Below, one piece after another: positions 53,835-62,880 of a stretch of DNA of 64,000 bases (position 1 is its first letter; every line of letters starts with the position of its first letter). The DNA is from an uncultured Acidobacteriaceae bacterium. Its GTDB lineage: Bacteria; Acidobacteriota; Terriglobia; Terriglobales; Acidobacteriaceae. The notes below the pieces were generated by a model. That model had not been told where the DNA came from, ran no database searches, and saw only the letters and a list, made by a program, of their open reading frames with translations. Position numbers and translations under genes: made by a program. The DNA is taken from NCBI GenBank assembly GCA_903849645.1, contig CAINJJ010000037.1:62001-126000 (forward strand), read 5' to 3'.

Positions 53835-55034
53835 CTACTCCACCTGCTGCCGCGCTCGATACCCGTCGCGGGCGATGATGTCATATTTGAGCGGCTTGTG
53901 CTTCTCGTCCTGGATGCGCAGAGGCTGCCCTTCCTCATCCACCAGCTCGACCCGCAGCTTCCGGTACGTGCCGTCCTGCTTCAGATTCAGGGGGTGGTAG
54001 ACCAACTGGTACTTGGACCGGATGTTCTGGTTGATCTCCTGGAAGATGTCTGGCATCTCCCCGGCAAATCGCGGGGAAAACCACATGCCTCCCGTGATGG
54101 AGGCGAAGGTCTTCATCTCGTTGTCAGCCTGCAGGTAGTCCATCTCCTGCATCTGGGCGCCCCAGCCGCCGCCCCTGCCTTCCACAATGGCCCGCAGCGC
54201 TCCGCCCGTCGAAACCGCAAAGATGGTCACATCGGGCGTCGACTTCACCTTCTGCATGATCTTGTCCAGGGTGATCTTTGAGAAGGTGTCGCGTCCGGAG
54301 GCGATCAGAATGATGTACTTGCGCCCCTCGATGCGGCTCAGCCTGTCTTCTGCCTCGTAGAGAGCGTCAAAGAGATTGCGCTCGCTGAAGCCCGGAATGC
54401 GCATCGAGTTGATGGCCTGGTAGAGCTGCCGCTTGTCCTGGGTAAAGTCCGAGACGATCTGCGTCTTCATGTCATAGGTCATCATGGCCACGTAATCCTG
54501 CGGCCGCAACTGCTGCGCAAACGCGAAGGCCGCATTGCGCATGTCATAGATGAAGTTGTAGTTGGTGGAGGCAAACTCGCACAGCAGCAGGGCCGTGATG
54601 GGAGCTTCCACCCGCTTGAAGCCGATCACCTTTTGCGCAACCCCATCCTCATAGACGCGGAAGTTCCCCGGCTTCAGGCCAGGCACAAACTGGTGTGTCT
54701 TCTCCAGCAGTACGCCCACATCCACGGTGACCTCCGGAACCTCCACGCGCAGCGAGAAGCTGGGCATCCCCTCGGGGTTCTTGATCTTGGGTGCAACGGG
54801 CGCCGGCGGGGGGGTGTCCTCCGCTCTTTCCTTCTTCCTGGGAAGCGCAATCGCTCCAGGGTCTGCGCCGGGACCGCCCGAATCGGGGGTGGCCTGGTCA
54901 GGCTGCTGCCCAGGCGCGGGGGCGGGCGCCTGAGCCTGCGAGATCGGGCCTGCCGCCCAAACCAGCAGAAGCGCAGAAAGTCCGGCAAGGGGAAGACGGC
55001 GGAGCGCGGGAACGTTGCGAAGCAATGGGGACAT
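53835..55034 (-). CDS. Secreted VWFA-related acidobacterial protein
   Basis: A 399-residue exported protein. A signal peptide (LPLAGLSALLLVWAAGPISQAQA) precedes a Pro/Gln-rich stretch, then a strand-rich region with VTVDVGVLLEKTHQFVPGLKPGNFRVYEDGVAQKV, and a von Willebrand A-type domain (KYIILIASGRDTFSKITLDKIM). The classical MIDAS DxSxS is not evident (LLLCEFASTNYN). This layout matches the VWFA-related family seen in many copies in Acidobacteria. The ligand is unknown. The start was placed at ATG 55034; ATG 55058 is also possible. Confidence 0.87.
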   Translation of the reverse strand: MSPLLRNVPALRRLPLAGLSALLLVWAAGPISQAQAPAPAPGQQPDQATPDSGGPGADPGAIALPRKKERAEDTPPPAPVAPKIKNPEGMPSFSLRVEVPEVTVDVGVLLEKTHQFVPGLKPGNFRVYEDGVAQKVIGFKRVEAPITALLLCEFASTNYNFIYDMRNAAFAFAQQLRPQDYVAMMTYDMKTQIVSDFTQDKRQLYQAINSMRIPGFSERNLFDALYEAEDRLSRIEGRKYIILIASGRDTFSKITLDKIMQKVKSTPDVTIFAVSTGGALRAIVEGRGGGWGAQMQEMDYLQADNEMKTFASITGGMWFSPRFAGEMPDIFQEINQNIRSKYQLVYHPLNLKQDGTYRKLRVELVDEEGQPLRIQDEKHKPLKYDIIARDGYRARQQVE

Positions 55035-55198
55035 GACGACCTCTGTGTTCAACAGCATACGGGATGACCCGAAACCCTAGACAGTGCGTTCGCGCCTGCT
55101 GTCTCGCCGGGCGCCGGCGCCGCAAGAAACCAGCGTAACCAGGACCGGCCCGGTCAGCCACCCAGCGCGGCACAACCGGCTGTACTCTTATAGACGTG

Positions 55199-57034
55199 AT
55201 GACTCGCTTGAAGGAAATCCCGGCCCGGCCGATTCTGCCCAGCGCCCTGGCCGCCGTGGCAGCGGTCGCGCTGCTCTTCCCAGCCCTCCCCTGGGCGCAA
55301 GATACAGCCGCGGCAGGCCCGCCGAAGGGAGGGGGGTTCTTCCCGCTCAGCGAAGTGCACCGGGGCCTCAGAGCAACCGCCTGGACCGTCTTCACCGGAA
55401 CCCGGCCCGAGCCCATGGACGTGGAGATCCTTGGAGTGCTGCCCGGCGCGCGCGGACCGGGCCACGACATGATTCTCGCCCAACTGCATGGGACCAAGCC
55501 TGAGTACACCGGCGTTGTGGCGGGCATGAGCGGCAGCCCGGTCTATGTCGGCGACCGGCTTCTGGGTTCGCTCAGCTTCCGCATCGGCCAGTTCAGCAGG
55601 GACCCCATCGCGGGCATCACCCCCATCGCCCAGATGCTCGAGGTGCGCGACCTGCCTGCGAAATCCATACAGGCTGAAATCCCTTCCGCCTTGCCTCCCC
55701 AGATGCCGGGCTTACAGGGCTCGCTTCAGGCCATGGAGACGCCCCTGGTCATGGCCGGCTTCAGGCCGGAGGCCATTCGCCTTTGGCAGCAGAAGATGGC
55801 CGGAACCGGTCTCGACACCGTGGCGGCCGGTGGCATGGGCGGCTCCTCGACCGGCGACGCGGAGCCCTCGGCGCGGGCCGCCGCGGAGGTTGTGCCCGGC
55901 TCCGCAGTCAGCATGCTCCTGGTGCGCGGCGACCTGGAGATTGCGGCCACCTGCACCGTAACCTATGTGGACCCCAAGCAGATTCTGGCGTGCGGGCACC
56001 CCGTCCTGCAGGCGGGGCCGGTCTCCGTGCCCATGACCACCGCTGAAGTAGTGGCAACCCTCGCCTCGCCCCTCAACGCCTTCAAAATTGTCAATACCGG
56101 AGCCACCATCGGCGCCTTTACTGAAGACCGCGACGCGGCCATTCGCGGAGTCCTGGGGGCCAGGGCGCAGATGATTCCCATGCAGATCCGCGTCCACGGC
56201 ATGGCAAAAGAGCGGACCCTCCACATCGAGGTCCTGGACCTGGCCGCGCTCACCCCGCAGGCCATGTTGGTAGCGCTTTACAACACACTCCTGTCGAGCA
56301 ACGACAATACCGCCGAGACCAGCTACCACGTCACCGGAACCATCGATGTGGCCGGCTATGCACCGTCTCCGGTCGAACTTTGGGCCTCAGCCGGCGACTC
56401 CATGGGCGCGCCGCTCATGGCCGCGCTGATGGCCGGCGACAAGTTCACCCGGCTCTACGCCAACGGAACCCGCCTGGGAACGGTACGATCGGTCACTTTG
56501 GATGTGGAGGCGATTCCACGTCGCATGCAGGTGGAGTTGGCTGGAGCCAGAATCGTCTCGGGAGACATCGTTCATGCCGGCGACTCGCTGGTCGTGGAAG
56601 CAACGCTCCGTCCCTGGCGTCAGCCTGCGCGGAATGTACGAATCGGCTTCAAACTCCCGGCGCGGCTCGGCCCCGGCAATCTGCGCCTTCTGGTCTCGGA
56701 TGGCGGGACCCTGGACCGGACGCTGGACCAGCCGCGCATGACCAGCCACTCGCCCGATCTCGATTCCGTCCTGGCGCAGGCCAGCCGCCAGCATCCCGCG
56801 GACCGGGTTTATGTCAGCCTCCTGGTGCCCGAAACACAGGGCGGGACCGCTGGCCAGGCGCTCACAAGTCTTCCGCTTTCAATGGCCAATCAGATGGAGC
56901 CGGCGCGGGCCTCCCAGGAGGCAAGCCTCAACGGCGAGTCGGCGGAGCTTGCCGGCCAGGCCCCTGCCGGTGGCGTTCTCTCCGGTTTCCAGGTATTGAA
57001 CCTCCACATAGAAGCCGGAGGCGGTTTAGACTAG
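55199..57034 (+). CDS. SpoIVB-type (S55) peptidase-domain protein
   Basis: A 611-residue exported protein. A signal peptide (to about 34) is followed by an S55 peptidase domain: GMSGSPVYVGDRLLGSLSF carries the likely nucleophilic Ser near 111-113, and VDPKQILACGHPVL resembles the SpoIVB histidine region. In spore-formers SpoIVB signals across the forespore membrane, but nothing here suggests sporulation. The C-terminal 300 residues are beta-rich and of unknown function. ATG 55199 is preferred over GTG 55196. It is divergent from the VWFA gene. Confidence 0.83.
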   Translation: MTRLKEIPARPILPSALAAVAAVALLFPALPWAQDTAAAGPPKGGGFFPLSEVHRGLRATAWTVFTGTRPEPMDVEILGVLPGARGPGHDMILAQLHGTKPEYTGVVAGMSGSPVYVGDRLLGSLSFRIGQFSRDPIAGITPIAQMLEVRDLPAKSIQAEIPSALPPQMPGLQGSLQAMETPLVMAGFRPEAIRLWQQKMAGTGLDTVAAGGMGGSSTGDAEPSARAAAEVVPGSAVSMLLVRGDLEIAATCTVTYVDPKQILACGHPVLQAGPVSVPMTTAEVVATLASPLNAFKIVNTGATIGAFTEDRDAAIRGVLGARAQMIPMQIRVHGMAKERTLHIEVLDLAALTPQAMLVALYNTLLSSNDNTAETSYHVTGTIDVAGYAPSPVELWASAGDSMGAPLMAALMAGDKFTRLYANGTRLGTVRSVTLDVEAIPRRMQVELAGARIVSGDIVHAGDSLVVEATLRPWRQPARNVRIGFKLPARLGPGNLRLLVSDGGTLDRTLDQPRMTSHSPDLDSVLAQASRQHPADRVYVSLLVPETQGGTAGQALTSLPLSMANQMEPARASQEASLNGESAELAGQAPAGGVLSGFQVLNLHIEAGGGLD

Positions 57035-57125
57035 GGGTGGGGGAGATTGGTCATCATCCATTTTTGGCCGGCGTCTCAGGATTGCCGTCAGCCCACTTAT
57101 CCCCAGCGAGGACTCAGAACTGACT

Positions 57126-58133
57126 ATGAACCAGATTCAAGGACTTGCAGCACATGCGGCCGGTGCGGAATTGTTGCCTTTTCGGTATGACCCAGGAGCC
57201 TTGGGACCGCAAGAGGTTGAGATCACCATCACCCACTGCGGCATCTGCCACAGTGATATTCACCTGATCTCGAACGATTGGGGCATCAGCCAGTATCCCT
57301 TCATTCCCGGCCACGAGATTGTGGGCAAGGTCAAGGCGATTGGGTCAGAGGTGAAGGCACTGGAGATTGGCCAGCGCGTGGGACTTGGATGGCAATCAAA
57401 CTCCTGCGGCGTCTGCGAGTGGTGCAGCCGCGGCATGGAGAACCTCTGCCCTGCCTCCGAGGGCACGTGCGTTCACCGCAACGGCGGCTATGCCGACCGT
57501 GTGCGCGCCAATGCGCGCTTTGTCATTCCCATCCCCGAGGCGCTCAGCAGCGAGCATACCGCCCCGCTGCTCTGCGGCGGCATTACCGTCTATAACCCGC
57601 TGCGGACCCACGGCATCAACCCCTCGTCGCGCGTGGGCATCGTCGGCATCGGCGGCCTCGGACACCTCGCCATCCAGTTTGCGCGCGTCTTCGGCGCGGA
57701 AGTCACCGCCTTCTCCACATCGGCCGGCAAAGAAGAAGAGGCGCGGGCGCTCGGCGCGCACAACTTTGTCAACACCCGCGAGTCCAAGGCCATGAAGGAA
57801 GTGGCCGGAACCCTCGACTTCCTGCTCAGCACCATCAATGCCGACCAGGATTGGGGCGTCTACGTCCAGACCCTACGCCCCACCGGAACGCTCTGTTTTG
57901 TCGGGGTTCCGCCGTCGCCGGTCAGCATCCACGCCTTTCCGCTCATCTCCGGGTTGCGGTCGATCACCGGCAGCCCGACCGGCAGCCCCTATCAACTCAA
58001 GGAGATGCTCGACGTGGCTGCGCGCCACGGAGTCCGGGCCACCACCGAACTGTTCCCCATGGCCCAGGCCAATGCGGCGATTGAAAAGGTAAAGAAGAAC
58101 AAGGTGCGGTACCGGGCCGTTCTCTCAAACTAA
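57126..58133 (+). CDS. Zinc-dependent alcohol dehydrogenase (YahK/CAD-like)
   Basis: A 335-residue medium-chain dehydrogenase. Catalytic zinc ligands lie in THCGICHSD and PGHEIVGKV, the structural zinc is held by CGVCEWCSRGMENLC, and the cofactor loop is GIGGLGHLAIQFAR. FSTSAGKEEEARALGAHNFV follows the second strand, with Ser-Thr-Ser at its end, which favours NADP. It is closest in pattern to YahK and cinnamyl-alcohol-type aldehyde reductases. The substrate is unknown. Confidence 0.92.
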   Translation: MNQIQGLAAHAAGAELLPFRYDPGALGPQEVEITITHCGICHSDIHLISNDWGISQYPFIPGHEIVGKVKAIGSEVKALEIGQRVGLGWQSNSCGVCEWCSRGMENLCPASEGTCVHRNGGYADRVRANARFVIPIPEALSSEHTAPLLCGGITVYNPLRTHGINPSSRVGIVGIGGLGHLAIQFARVFGAEVTAFSTSAGKEEEARALGAHNFVNTRESKAMKEVAGTLDFLLSTINADQDWGVYVQTLRPTGTLCFVGVPPSPVSIHAFPLISGLRSITGSPTGSPYQLKEMLDVAARHGVRATTELFPMAQANAAIEKVKKNKVRYRAVLSN

Positions 58134-58153
58134 GCCCCTTCCCATTGCAAACC

Positions 58154-58195
58154 AGCGCCTGCTCTGCCCCAAACGGCCCAGCAGGCGCTTTTCTT
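58154..58195 (+). terminator. Alcohol dehydrogenase terminator
   Basis: AGCGCCTGCT (58154-58163) pairs with AGCAGGCGCT (58180-58189), followed by TTTCTTT. It starts about 20 bases after the dehydrogenase stop. Confidence 0.82.
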
Positions 58196-58372
58196 TGGCC
58201 CCCGGCCGATTCTTTCGCGGCAAAGACCGCAACTAAAGCGCAGAATTGTTGTTTGAAGGAGCAGGAGCCGGTTGGGAACAAAAGCCCAGTCTCCGGCGCG
58301 TGCAGATCGCGGAGTTGGACTCCGGGGTCTCCGGCCTTCCGTTTCAAGACCGGGCAGCACGAGGAGGAAGCA

Positions 58373-59068
58373 ATGCGGAATCTACGCTGGGTTTTATTGG
58401 CAGTGCTGGTGGCGGCGCCATTTGCGGCTACGGCCAAGGCACAGGTAGCAGTCGGCATCGGAATCGGCCCGGAATATGTGCAGGCGCCCATGGTCTATGA
58501 GCAGCCGGTCTGCGAGTGGGGCTACTACCCCTACTACCCCTATGGCTGCACTCCCTATGGCTACTATGGGCCCGAGTGGTTTATGGGCGGCATCTTCATC
58601 GGCGCCGGTCCCTGGTATCACCGCGGCTGGTATGGCCGTGGCGGCTACGGCTACGGAGGCGGGTACGGCTATGGCGGACGCGGCGGATATGGTTACGGCG
58701 GACGCGAAGGCTATGCTGGTCGCGGCGGTTACGGCGGACGCGAAGGTTATGGCGGCCGGGCGCCTTACTCCGGCGGCGGATACGGCGGAGTCCATGTTGG
58801 CCCCCCCCGCGGCTTTGGCGGCGGCGGTGCAGGCCCCATGAATCCAGCCCCAGGCAGCGGATACAGAGCGGCACCCCGCGGATATGGCGGCGGCTACAGC
58901 GGCGGTAGTCACTCCGGAGGCTACGGCGGCTCCCGGCCCAGTGGCGGCGGCGGCTTTAGCGGCGGTCACAGCGGTGGCGGCGGCTTTGGCGGCGGACATA
59001 GCGGCGGTGGCGGTGGCGGCGGCCATATGGGCGGTGGCGGCGGTCACGGCGGCGGCGGACACAGATAG
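58373..59068 (+). CDS. Gly/Tyr-rich secreted protein
   Basis: A 231-residue exported protein. The signal peptide (MRNLRWVLLAVLVAAPFAATAKA) is followed by a Tyr/Pro-rich segment with a Cys pair (CEWGYYPYYPYGC), then about 150 residues of repeats such as RGGYGYGG and REGYGGR, ending in Gly/His runs (GGGHMGGGGGHGGGGHR). It is likely disordered, surface-exposed or matrix-associated; the His-rich tail could bind metal. AGGAGG precedes the ATG at 58373; the earlier track start crosses the terminator. The function is not known. Confidence 0.8.
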   Translation: MRNLRWVLLAVLVAAPFAATAKAQVAVGIGIGPEYVQAPMVYEQPVCEWGYYPYYPYGCTPYGYYGPEWFMGGIFIGAGPWYHRGWYGRGGYGYGGGYGYGGRGGYGYGGREGYAGRGGYGGREGYGGRAPYSGGGYGGVHVGPPRGFGGGGAGPMNPAPGSGYRAAPRGYGGGYSGGSHSGGYGGSRPSGGGGFSGGHSGGGGFGGGHSGGGGGGGHMGGGGGHGGGGHR

Positions 59069-59087
59069 CTTCAGGCGGCTTCCCAGC

Positions 59088-59126
59088 AAAAGGCCCGACT
59101 GCTTCGGCAGCCGGGCCTTTCCATTT
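59088..59126. terminator. Bidirectional terminator
   Basis: AAAGGCCCG pairs with CGGGCCTTT around an inner GC-TTCG-GC hairpin, with a T-rich tail (CCATTTT). It lies between the convergent Gly-rich gene and murG. Confidence 0.78.
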
Positions 59127-59164
59127 TCACCTCGCCATTCGTGGAAATGCGCGCACAAGCCCCT

Positions 59165-60253
59165 TTACGAGCCTGCGACCGCCAGAGCGGCCAGCCGGTC
59201 CGCAATGCGCGCTGCGGCGTCGGGATGAGCCTGTGTGCGGGCAGCATGCCCCATCGCAGCAAGGCGCTCAGGAGACTCAAGCAGCCCGGTCAGGGCAGTG
59301 AGCAGCGGGCCGGGAGTCCCCAGGTCCCGCTCATGCAGCAGCACAGCCGCCCCGGCATCCACCATCTCCTTCGCGTTGCACTCCTGATGGTTGTCCGTTG
59401 CCGCCGCAAAGGGCACCAGCAGGGCAGGCTTGCCCGCCGCCGCCAGTTCAGCCACGGTCGAGGCGCCGCTGCGGGCCATCACCAGATGCGCGTGGGCAAA
59501 CCGCGCGGGCATATCGTCAAGAAACGGGCGAACTTCCCAGCGGCGTGGGTCTGCTCCGCTTGCCTGGTAGGCAGCCAGCGTCGATTCAATGTGCCGGACC
59601 CCGCTCTGGTGCAGAACGGTCAAGCCCGGAACCGCATCCAGCAGCGCCGCAATGACCTGGGGCAGGGTCTGATTGAAGAGCCGCGCTCCCTGCGAGCCGC
59701 CAAACACCAGCAGATGAGGCTCTCCGGACGATGGCGGCTCCAGCGAAAAGAACTCCGGGCGCACCGGGATGCCGGTCACCTCCGCGTTGTGAAACCAGGC
59801 CATGGCGGCAGGAAAGTTGACCGCGGCGGCCTGCACCCGTTTGCCCACCAGCCGGTTTGCCAGCCCAGGGAAGGCATTGGGTTCAAAAGCCATGGCGGGA
59901 ATGCCGAGCCGCAAGGCAGCCGCCACGGCGGGGCCTGAGGCATAGCCGCCCACGCCAAACACGACGCCGGGATGGAACGCGCGAATGAGCCGCCGGCAGG
60001 CGAAGATGCTGCGCGGCAGATCGAGCAGGGTCCGGATGCGGGTGAGCATCGAAACATTGTTGAGCGGACCCACGTCAATGAGGCGAAGCTCGAAGCCCGC
60101 CTCCGGCACCAGGCGCGTCTCCATGCCGCGTGCCGTACCGACAAAGAGGACCTCCGCCGCGTGGCGCGCCACCAACTCACGGGCCACGGCCAGAGCTGGA
60201 ATGATGTGGCCGCCCGTGCCGCCTCCGGCGATCAGTACGCGCAAATTCGCCAA
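59165..60253 (-). CDS. murG: UDP-GlcNAc transferase MurG
   Basis: A 362-residue peripheral membrane enzyme that adds GlcNAc to lipid I to form lipid II. Signatures: VLIAGGGTGGHIIPALA at the N-terminus, GVGGYASGP, LVFGGSQGARLFNQ, ARSGASTVAELAAAGKPALLVPFAAATDNHQECNA. I chose the TTG at 60253, with AAGG seven bases upstream; the track uses a TTG five codons earlier. It is the last gene of the leftward dcw segment here. Confidence 0.95.
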   Translation of the reverse strand: MANLRVLIAGGGTGGHIIPALAVARELVARHAAEVLFVGTARGMETRLVPEAGFELRLIDVGPLNNVSMLTRIRTLLDLPRSIFACRRLIRAFHPGVVFGVGGYASGPAVAAALRLGIPAMAFEPNAFPGLANRLVGKRVQAAAVNFPAAMAWFHNAEVTGIPVRPEFFSLEPPSSGEPHLLVFGGSQGARLFNQTLPQVIAALLDAVPGLTVLHQSGVRHIESTLAAYQASGADPRRWEVRPFLDDMPARFAHAHLVMARSGASTVAELAAAGKPALLVPFAAATDNHQECNAKEMVDAGAAVLLHERDLGTPGPLLTALTGLLESPERLAAMGHAARTQAHPDAAARIADRLAALAVAGS

Positions 60254-60342
60254 TTCACTGCCTTTCAATAGAAATCGTCCTTGCCGGGCAGATCATGCCC
60301 TGAGCCACATTAGGGTGTCCGCCGGAGCAGCCTCCCCAGCGC

Positions 60343-61437
60343 CTAATCCACCTTCTTGGTGATATTCAGCAGAACGCCGATGGAAGCAAGGGTGCAAAAA
60401 AGCGATGTTCCGCCCGACGAGATCAGCGGCAGCGGAATTCCCTTTGTGGGCAGCAGCGCCAGCACCACGCTGATATTGAAGAACGCCTGAAGTACGATGG
60501 TGGTCGTAATGCCAAAGGCCACCAGTCGCGCAAACGGCTCCTTGGAGCGGTAAGCCGCGCGCAGTCCAAAAGCCCCGAAGAGCGCAAACAGCAGGAGCAG
60601 GCTCACGGCGCCAATCAGACCCCATTCTTCGGCTATATTGGCAAAGATGAAGTCCGTGTGCGCCTCGGGCAGGAAGAAGAGCTTCTGCACGCCCTCCATG
60701 TAACCCGTTCCGCCAATGCCTCCCGTGGCCACGGCAATCAGGGACTGGTTGATGTGGAAGCCGGCCCCTTGAAGGTCAGAGTCGGGATTGAAGAACACCA
60801 TCATCCGCTTGGCACGCCAGGACACCCAGAACAGCTTCATCGCGAGCACCGGCAGAGCCACGGCAAAGCCTCCCGCCAGGTACTTCAACTCGATGCCCGC
60901 CAAAAATAGCACCATGACGGTCACGCCACCCAGCACCAACGCCGTTCCCAGGTCGGGCTCGCGCTCCACCAGCCCGATGAAGACCACCGGAACAACAGCG
61001 GCACGCCAAAGCACGTGCTTCCAGTCCCGCAACCGGTCGAGGCGGGTGTGCAGATACCAGGCCAGAAACAGCACCAGCGCCGGCTTGGCCAGCTCCGAGG
61101 GTTGCAGGGTGAAGAAATCCCCGAACCGGATCCAGCGATGGGTATTGTGGGAGCCGGGGAAAAAGAACACCAGCACCAGCAGAAACGTGGTGATCGCAAG
61201 CACGGTATAGATAAACCGCGTGGACTTGTAGAAATTGACATCGATATGCATCAGGGCCAGCAGCGCCAGGATGCCGGCGAACGCCCAGGCTGCCTGCTTG
61301 CCCACAAACGTGTAGGGCGAGTGGTAGCGCTCCTGCGCCATGATGGCGGAGGCGGAGAAGACCATCGCCAGCCCCACCACCACAAGCACCATGGTGATAA
61401 AAAACAGCCACTTATCGACGCCGACCAGCTTCGCCAT
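60343..61437 (-). CDS. ftsW: Division peptidoglycan polymerase FtsW
   Basis: A 364-residue SEDS-family membrane protein that polymerises lipid II at the septum. About ten hydrophobic helices are visible, with the SEDS motifs HRWIRFGDFFTLQPSELAKPALVLFLAWYL, FLPEAHTDFIFANIAEEWGLIG and KGIPLPLISSGGTSL. Position between murD and murG identifies it as FtsW, not RodA. It starts six bases after the murD stop. Confidence 0.95.
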   Translation of the reverse strand: MAKLVGVDKWLFFITMVLVVVGLAMVFSASAIMAQERYHSPYTFVGKQAAWAFAGILALLALMHIDVNFYKSTRFIYTVLAITTFLLVLVFFFPGSHNTHRWIRFGDFFTLQPSELAKPALVLFLAWYLHTRLDRLRDWKHVLWRAAVVPVVFIGLVEREPDLGTALVLGGVTVMVLFLAGIELKYLAGGFAVALPVLAMKLFWVSWRAKRMMVFFNPDSDLQGAGFHINQSLIAVATGGIGGTGYMEGVQKLFFLPEAHTDFIFANIAEEWGLIGAVSLLLLFALFGAFGLRAAYRSKEPFARLVAFGITTTIVLQAFFNISVVLALLPTKGIPLPLISSGGTSLFCTLASIGVLLNITKKVD

Positions 61438-61442
61438 ACATC

Positions 61443-62804
61443 TCAACCCCGCCGTTCATTGACGAGTTCCTTGAAGACGCGCCCACGGTGCTCGTAGCTG
61501 TCGAACTGGTCAAAGCTGCTGCAAGCCGGGGCCAGCAGCACCACCTCTCCGGGCCGCGCCGCGGCGGCCGCCACATTCACTGCCTTCTCCAGCGTCTCGC
61601 AGGAGTGGATGGAAACCACGCCGCGCAGGTGCGACTCGATCTTCGCCGCTGCCGAACCGATGGTATAAACGGCGCGCACTCTCTGGCGCAAAAGCTCGGA
61701 AAGCTGCGTGTAATCGGAGTTCTTGTCCTTGCCGCCGAGAATCAGGTGAATGCCTGTCGAGAACGAAGCCACGGCCTTGGCCGTCGCATCCACGTTGGTG
61801 GCCTTCGAGTCGTTGTAGAACTCCACGCCGTTCTGCGTGGCCACATACTCCAGCCGATGCTCCACGGCGCGGAAGTTCTCGATTGCGTGGCGAATCGCCC
61901 CTACCTCGACGCCTGCCTGCCGGGCCGCGACCACCGCCGCCAGCACGTTTTCCACGTTGTGTTCGCCCTTCAGCGGAATACCGCCCAGCGGCATCACCTT
62001 CTCGACTGCCGCTCCCTTTTCCCCGCGGTAGACAACCCATCCGCCATCGACCCAGGCGCCCTGCTCCACCGGGTGCTCAATTGAAAACAGGTAGACCCTC
62101 GACACAGCCCTGGCCGCGGCTGCCGCCGAGCGGACATTGTCCGCGTTCAGAATCACGCAGTCCGACGCGGTCTGCGCGGCAAAGATCCGTTCCTTGGCGC
62201 GAGCGTAGTTCTCAAAGCTCCCGTGGCGGTCAAGATGGTCCGGCGTGATGTTGAGGATCACCGCGATGGCAGGGTGGAACTGCTCGGTGCTTTCCAACTG
62301 AAAGCTCGAAACCTCAAGCGCCGACCAGGTCGCGTCCGTGCTCTCTTCAATCAACGCCACCACGGGCACGCCGATGTTGCCGCCCACCAGGGTCGGGAAC
62401 CCGCCTTCTTTCAGAATCTCCCCCAGCAGAGCGGTGGTGGTGGTCTTTCCATTGGAACCGGTAATGGCCAGCGTACGGCCCTTCAGAAAGCGGGCGGCGA
62501 GTTCCAGTTCGCCAATCACCGGCAGTCCGAAGCTCTTTACCTGCGCCAGTTCCGGCGTATCGAGCGGCACCCCTGGACTGACGACGATCAGGTCCTGGCG
62601 GCGAAAGGTCAGCAGTCCGTGCCCGCCGGCCTCCACCATGATCCCTTCTTCCAGCAGCGCTGGAATATCCTTGGCCAGAGCCTCGGCCGAGCGCACGTCT
62701 GAAACCGTCACCTGGGCGCCGCGGCGGCGCAGAAAAAGGGCCGCCGCCAGGCCAGATTTGCCCAGTCCGACAACCAGAACTTTTTTGCCTTTGAGTTCCA
62801 TCAT
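61443..62804 (-). CDS. murD: UDP-MurNAc-L-alanine--D-glutamate ligase MurD
   Basis: A 453-residue cytoplasmic Mur ligase. It has an N-terminal Rossmann domain (VLVVGLGKSGLAAALFL), the ATP loop AITGSNGKTTTTALLGEI near 115, the LNITPDHLDRHGSFENYA region, and a C-terminal domain with FYNDSKATNVDATAKA and LLAPACSSFDQFDSYEHRG. Two adjacent ATGs (62804, 62801) could start it; GAGG lies upstream. Confidence 0.96.
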   Translation of the reverse strand: MMELKGKKVLVVGLGKSGLAAALFLRRRGAQVTVSDVRSAEALAKDIPALLEEGIMVEAGGHGLLTFRRQDLIVVSPGVPLDTPELAQVKSFGLPVIGELELAARFLKGRTLAITGSNGKTTTTALLGEILKEGGFPTLVGGNIGVPVVALIEESTDATWSALEVSSFQLESTEQFHPAIAVILNITPDHLDRHGSFENYARAKERIFAAQTASDCVILNADNVRSAAAAARAVSRVYLFSIEHPVEQGAWVDGGWVVYRGEKGAAVEKVMPLGGIPLKGEHNVENVLAAVVAARQAGVEVGAIRHAIENFRAVEHRLEYVATQNGVEFYNDSKATNVDATAKAVASFSTGIHLILGGKDKNSDYTQLSELLRQRVRAVYTIGSAAAKIESHLRGVVSIHSCETLEKAVNVAAAAARPGEVVLLAPACSSFDQFDSYEHRGRVFKELVNERRG

Positions 62805-62880
62805 GGGGGTCTAACCTCAGGCTCATTGCTTCCGCGCCCATTCCAATTGTGCACCCGAACCGGGCGCGCGCGGAGCTTGT

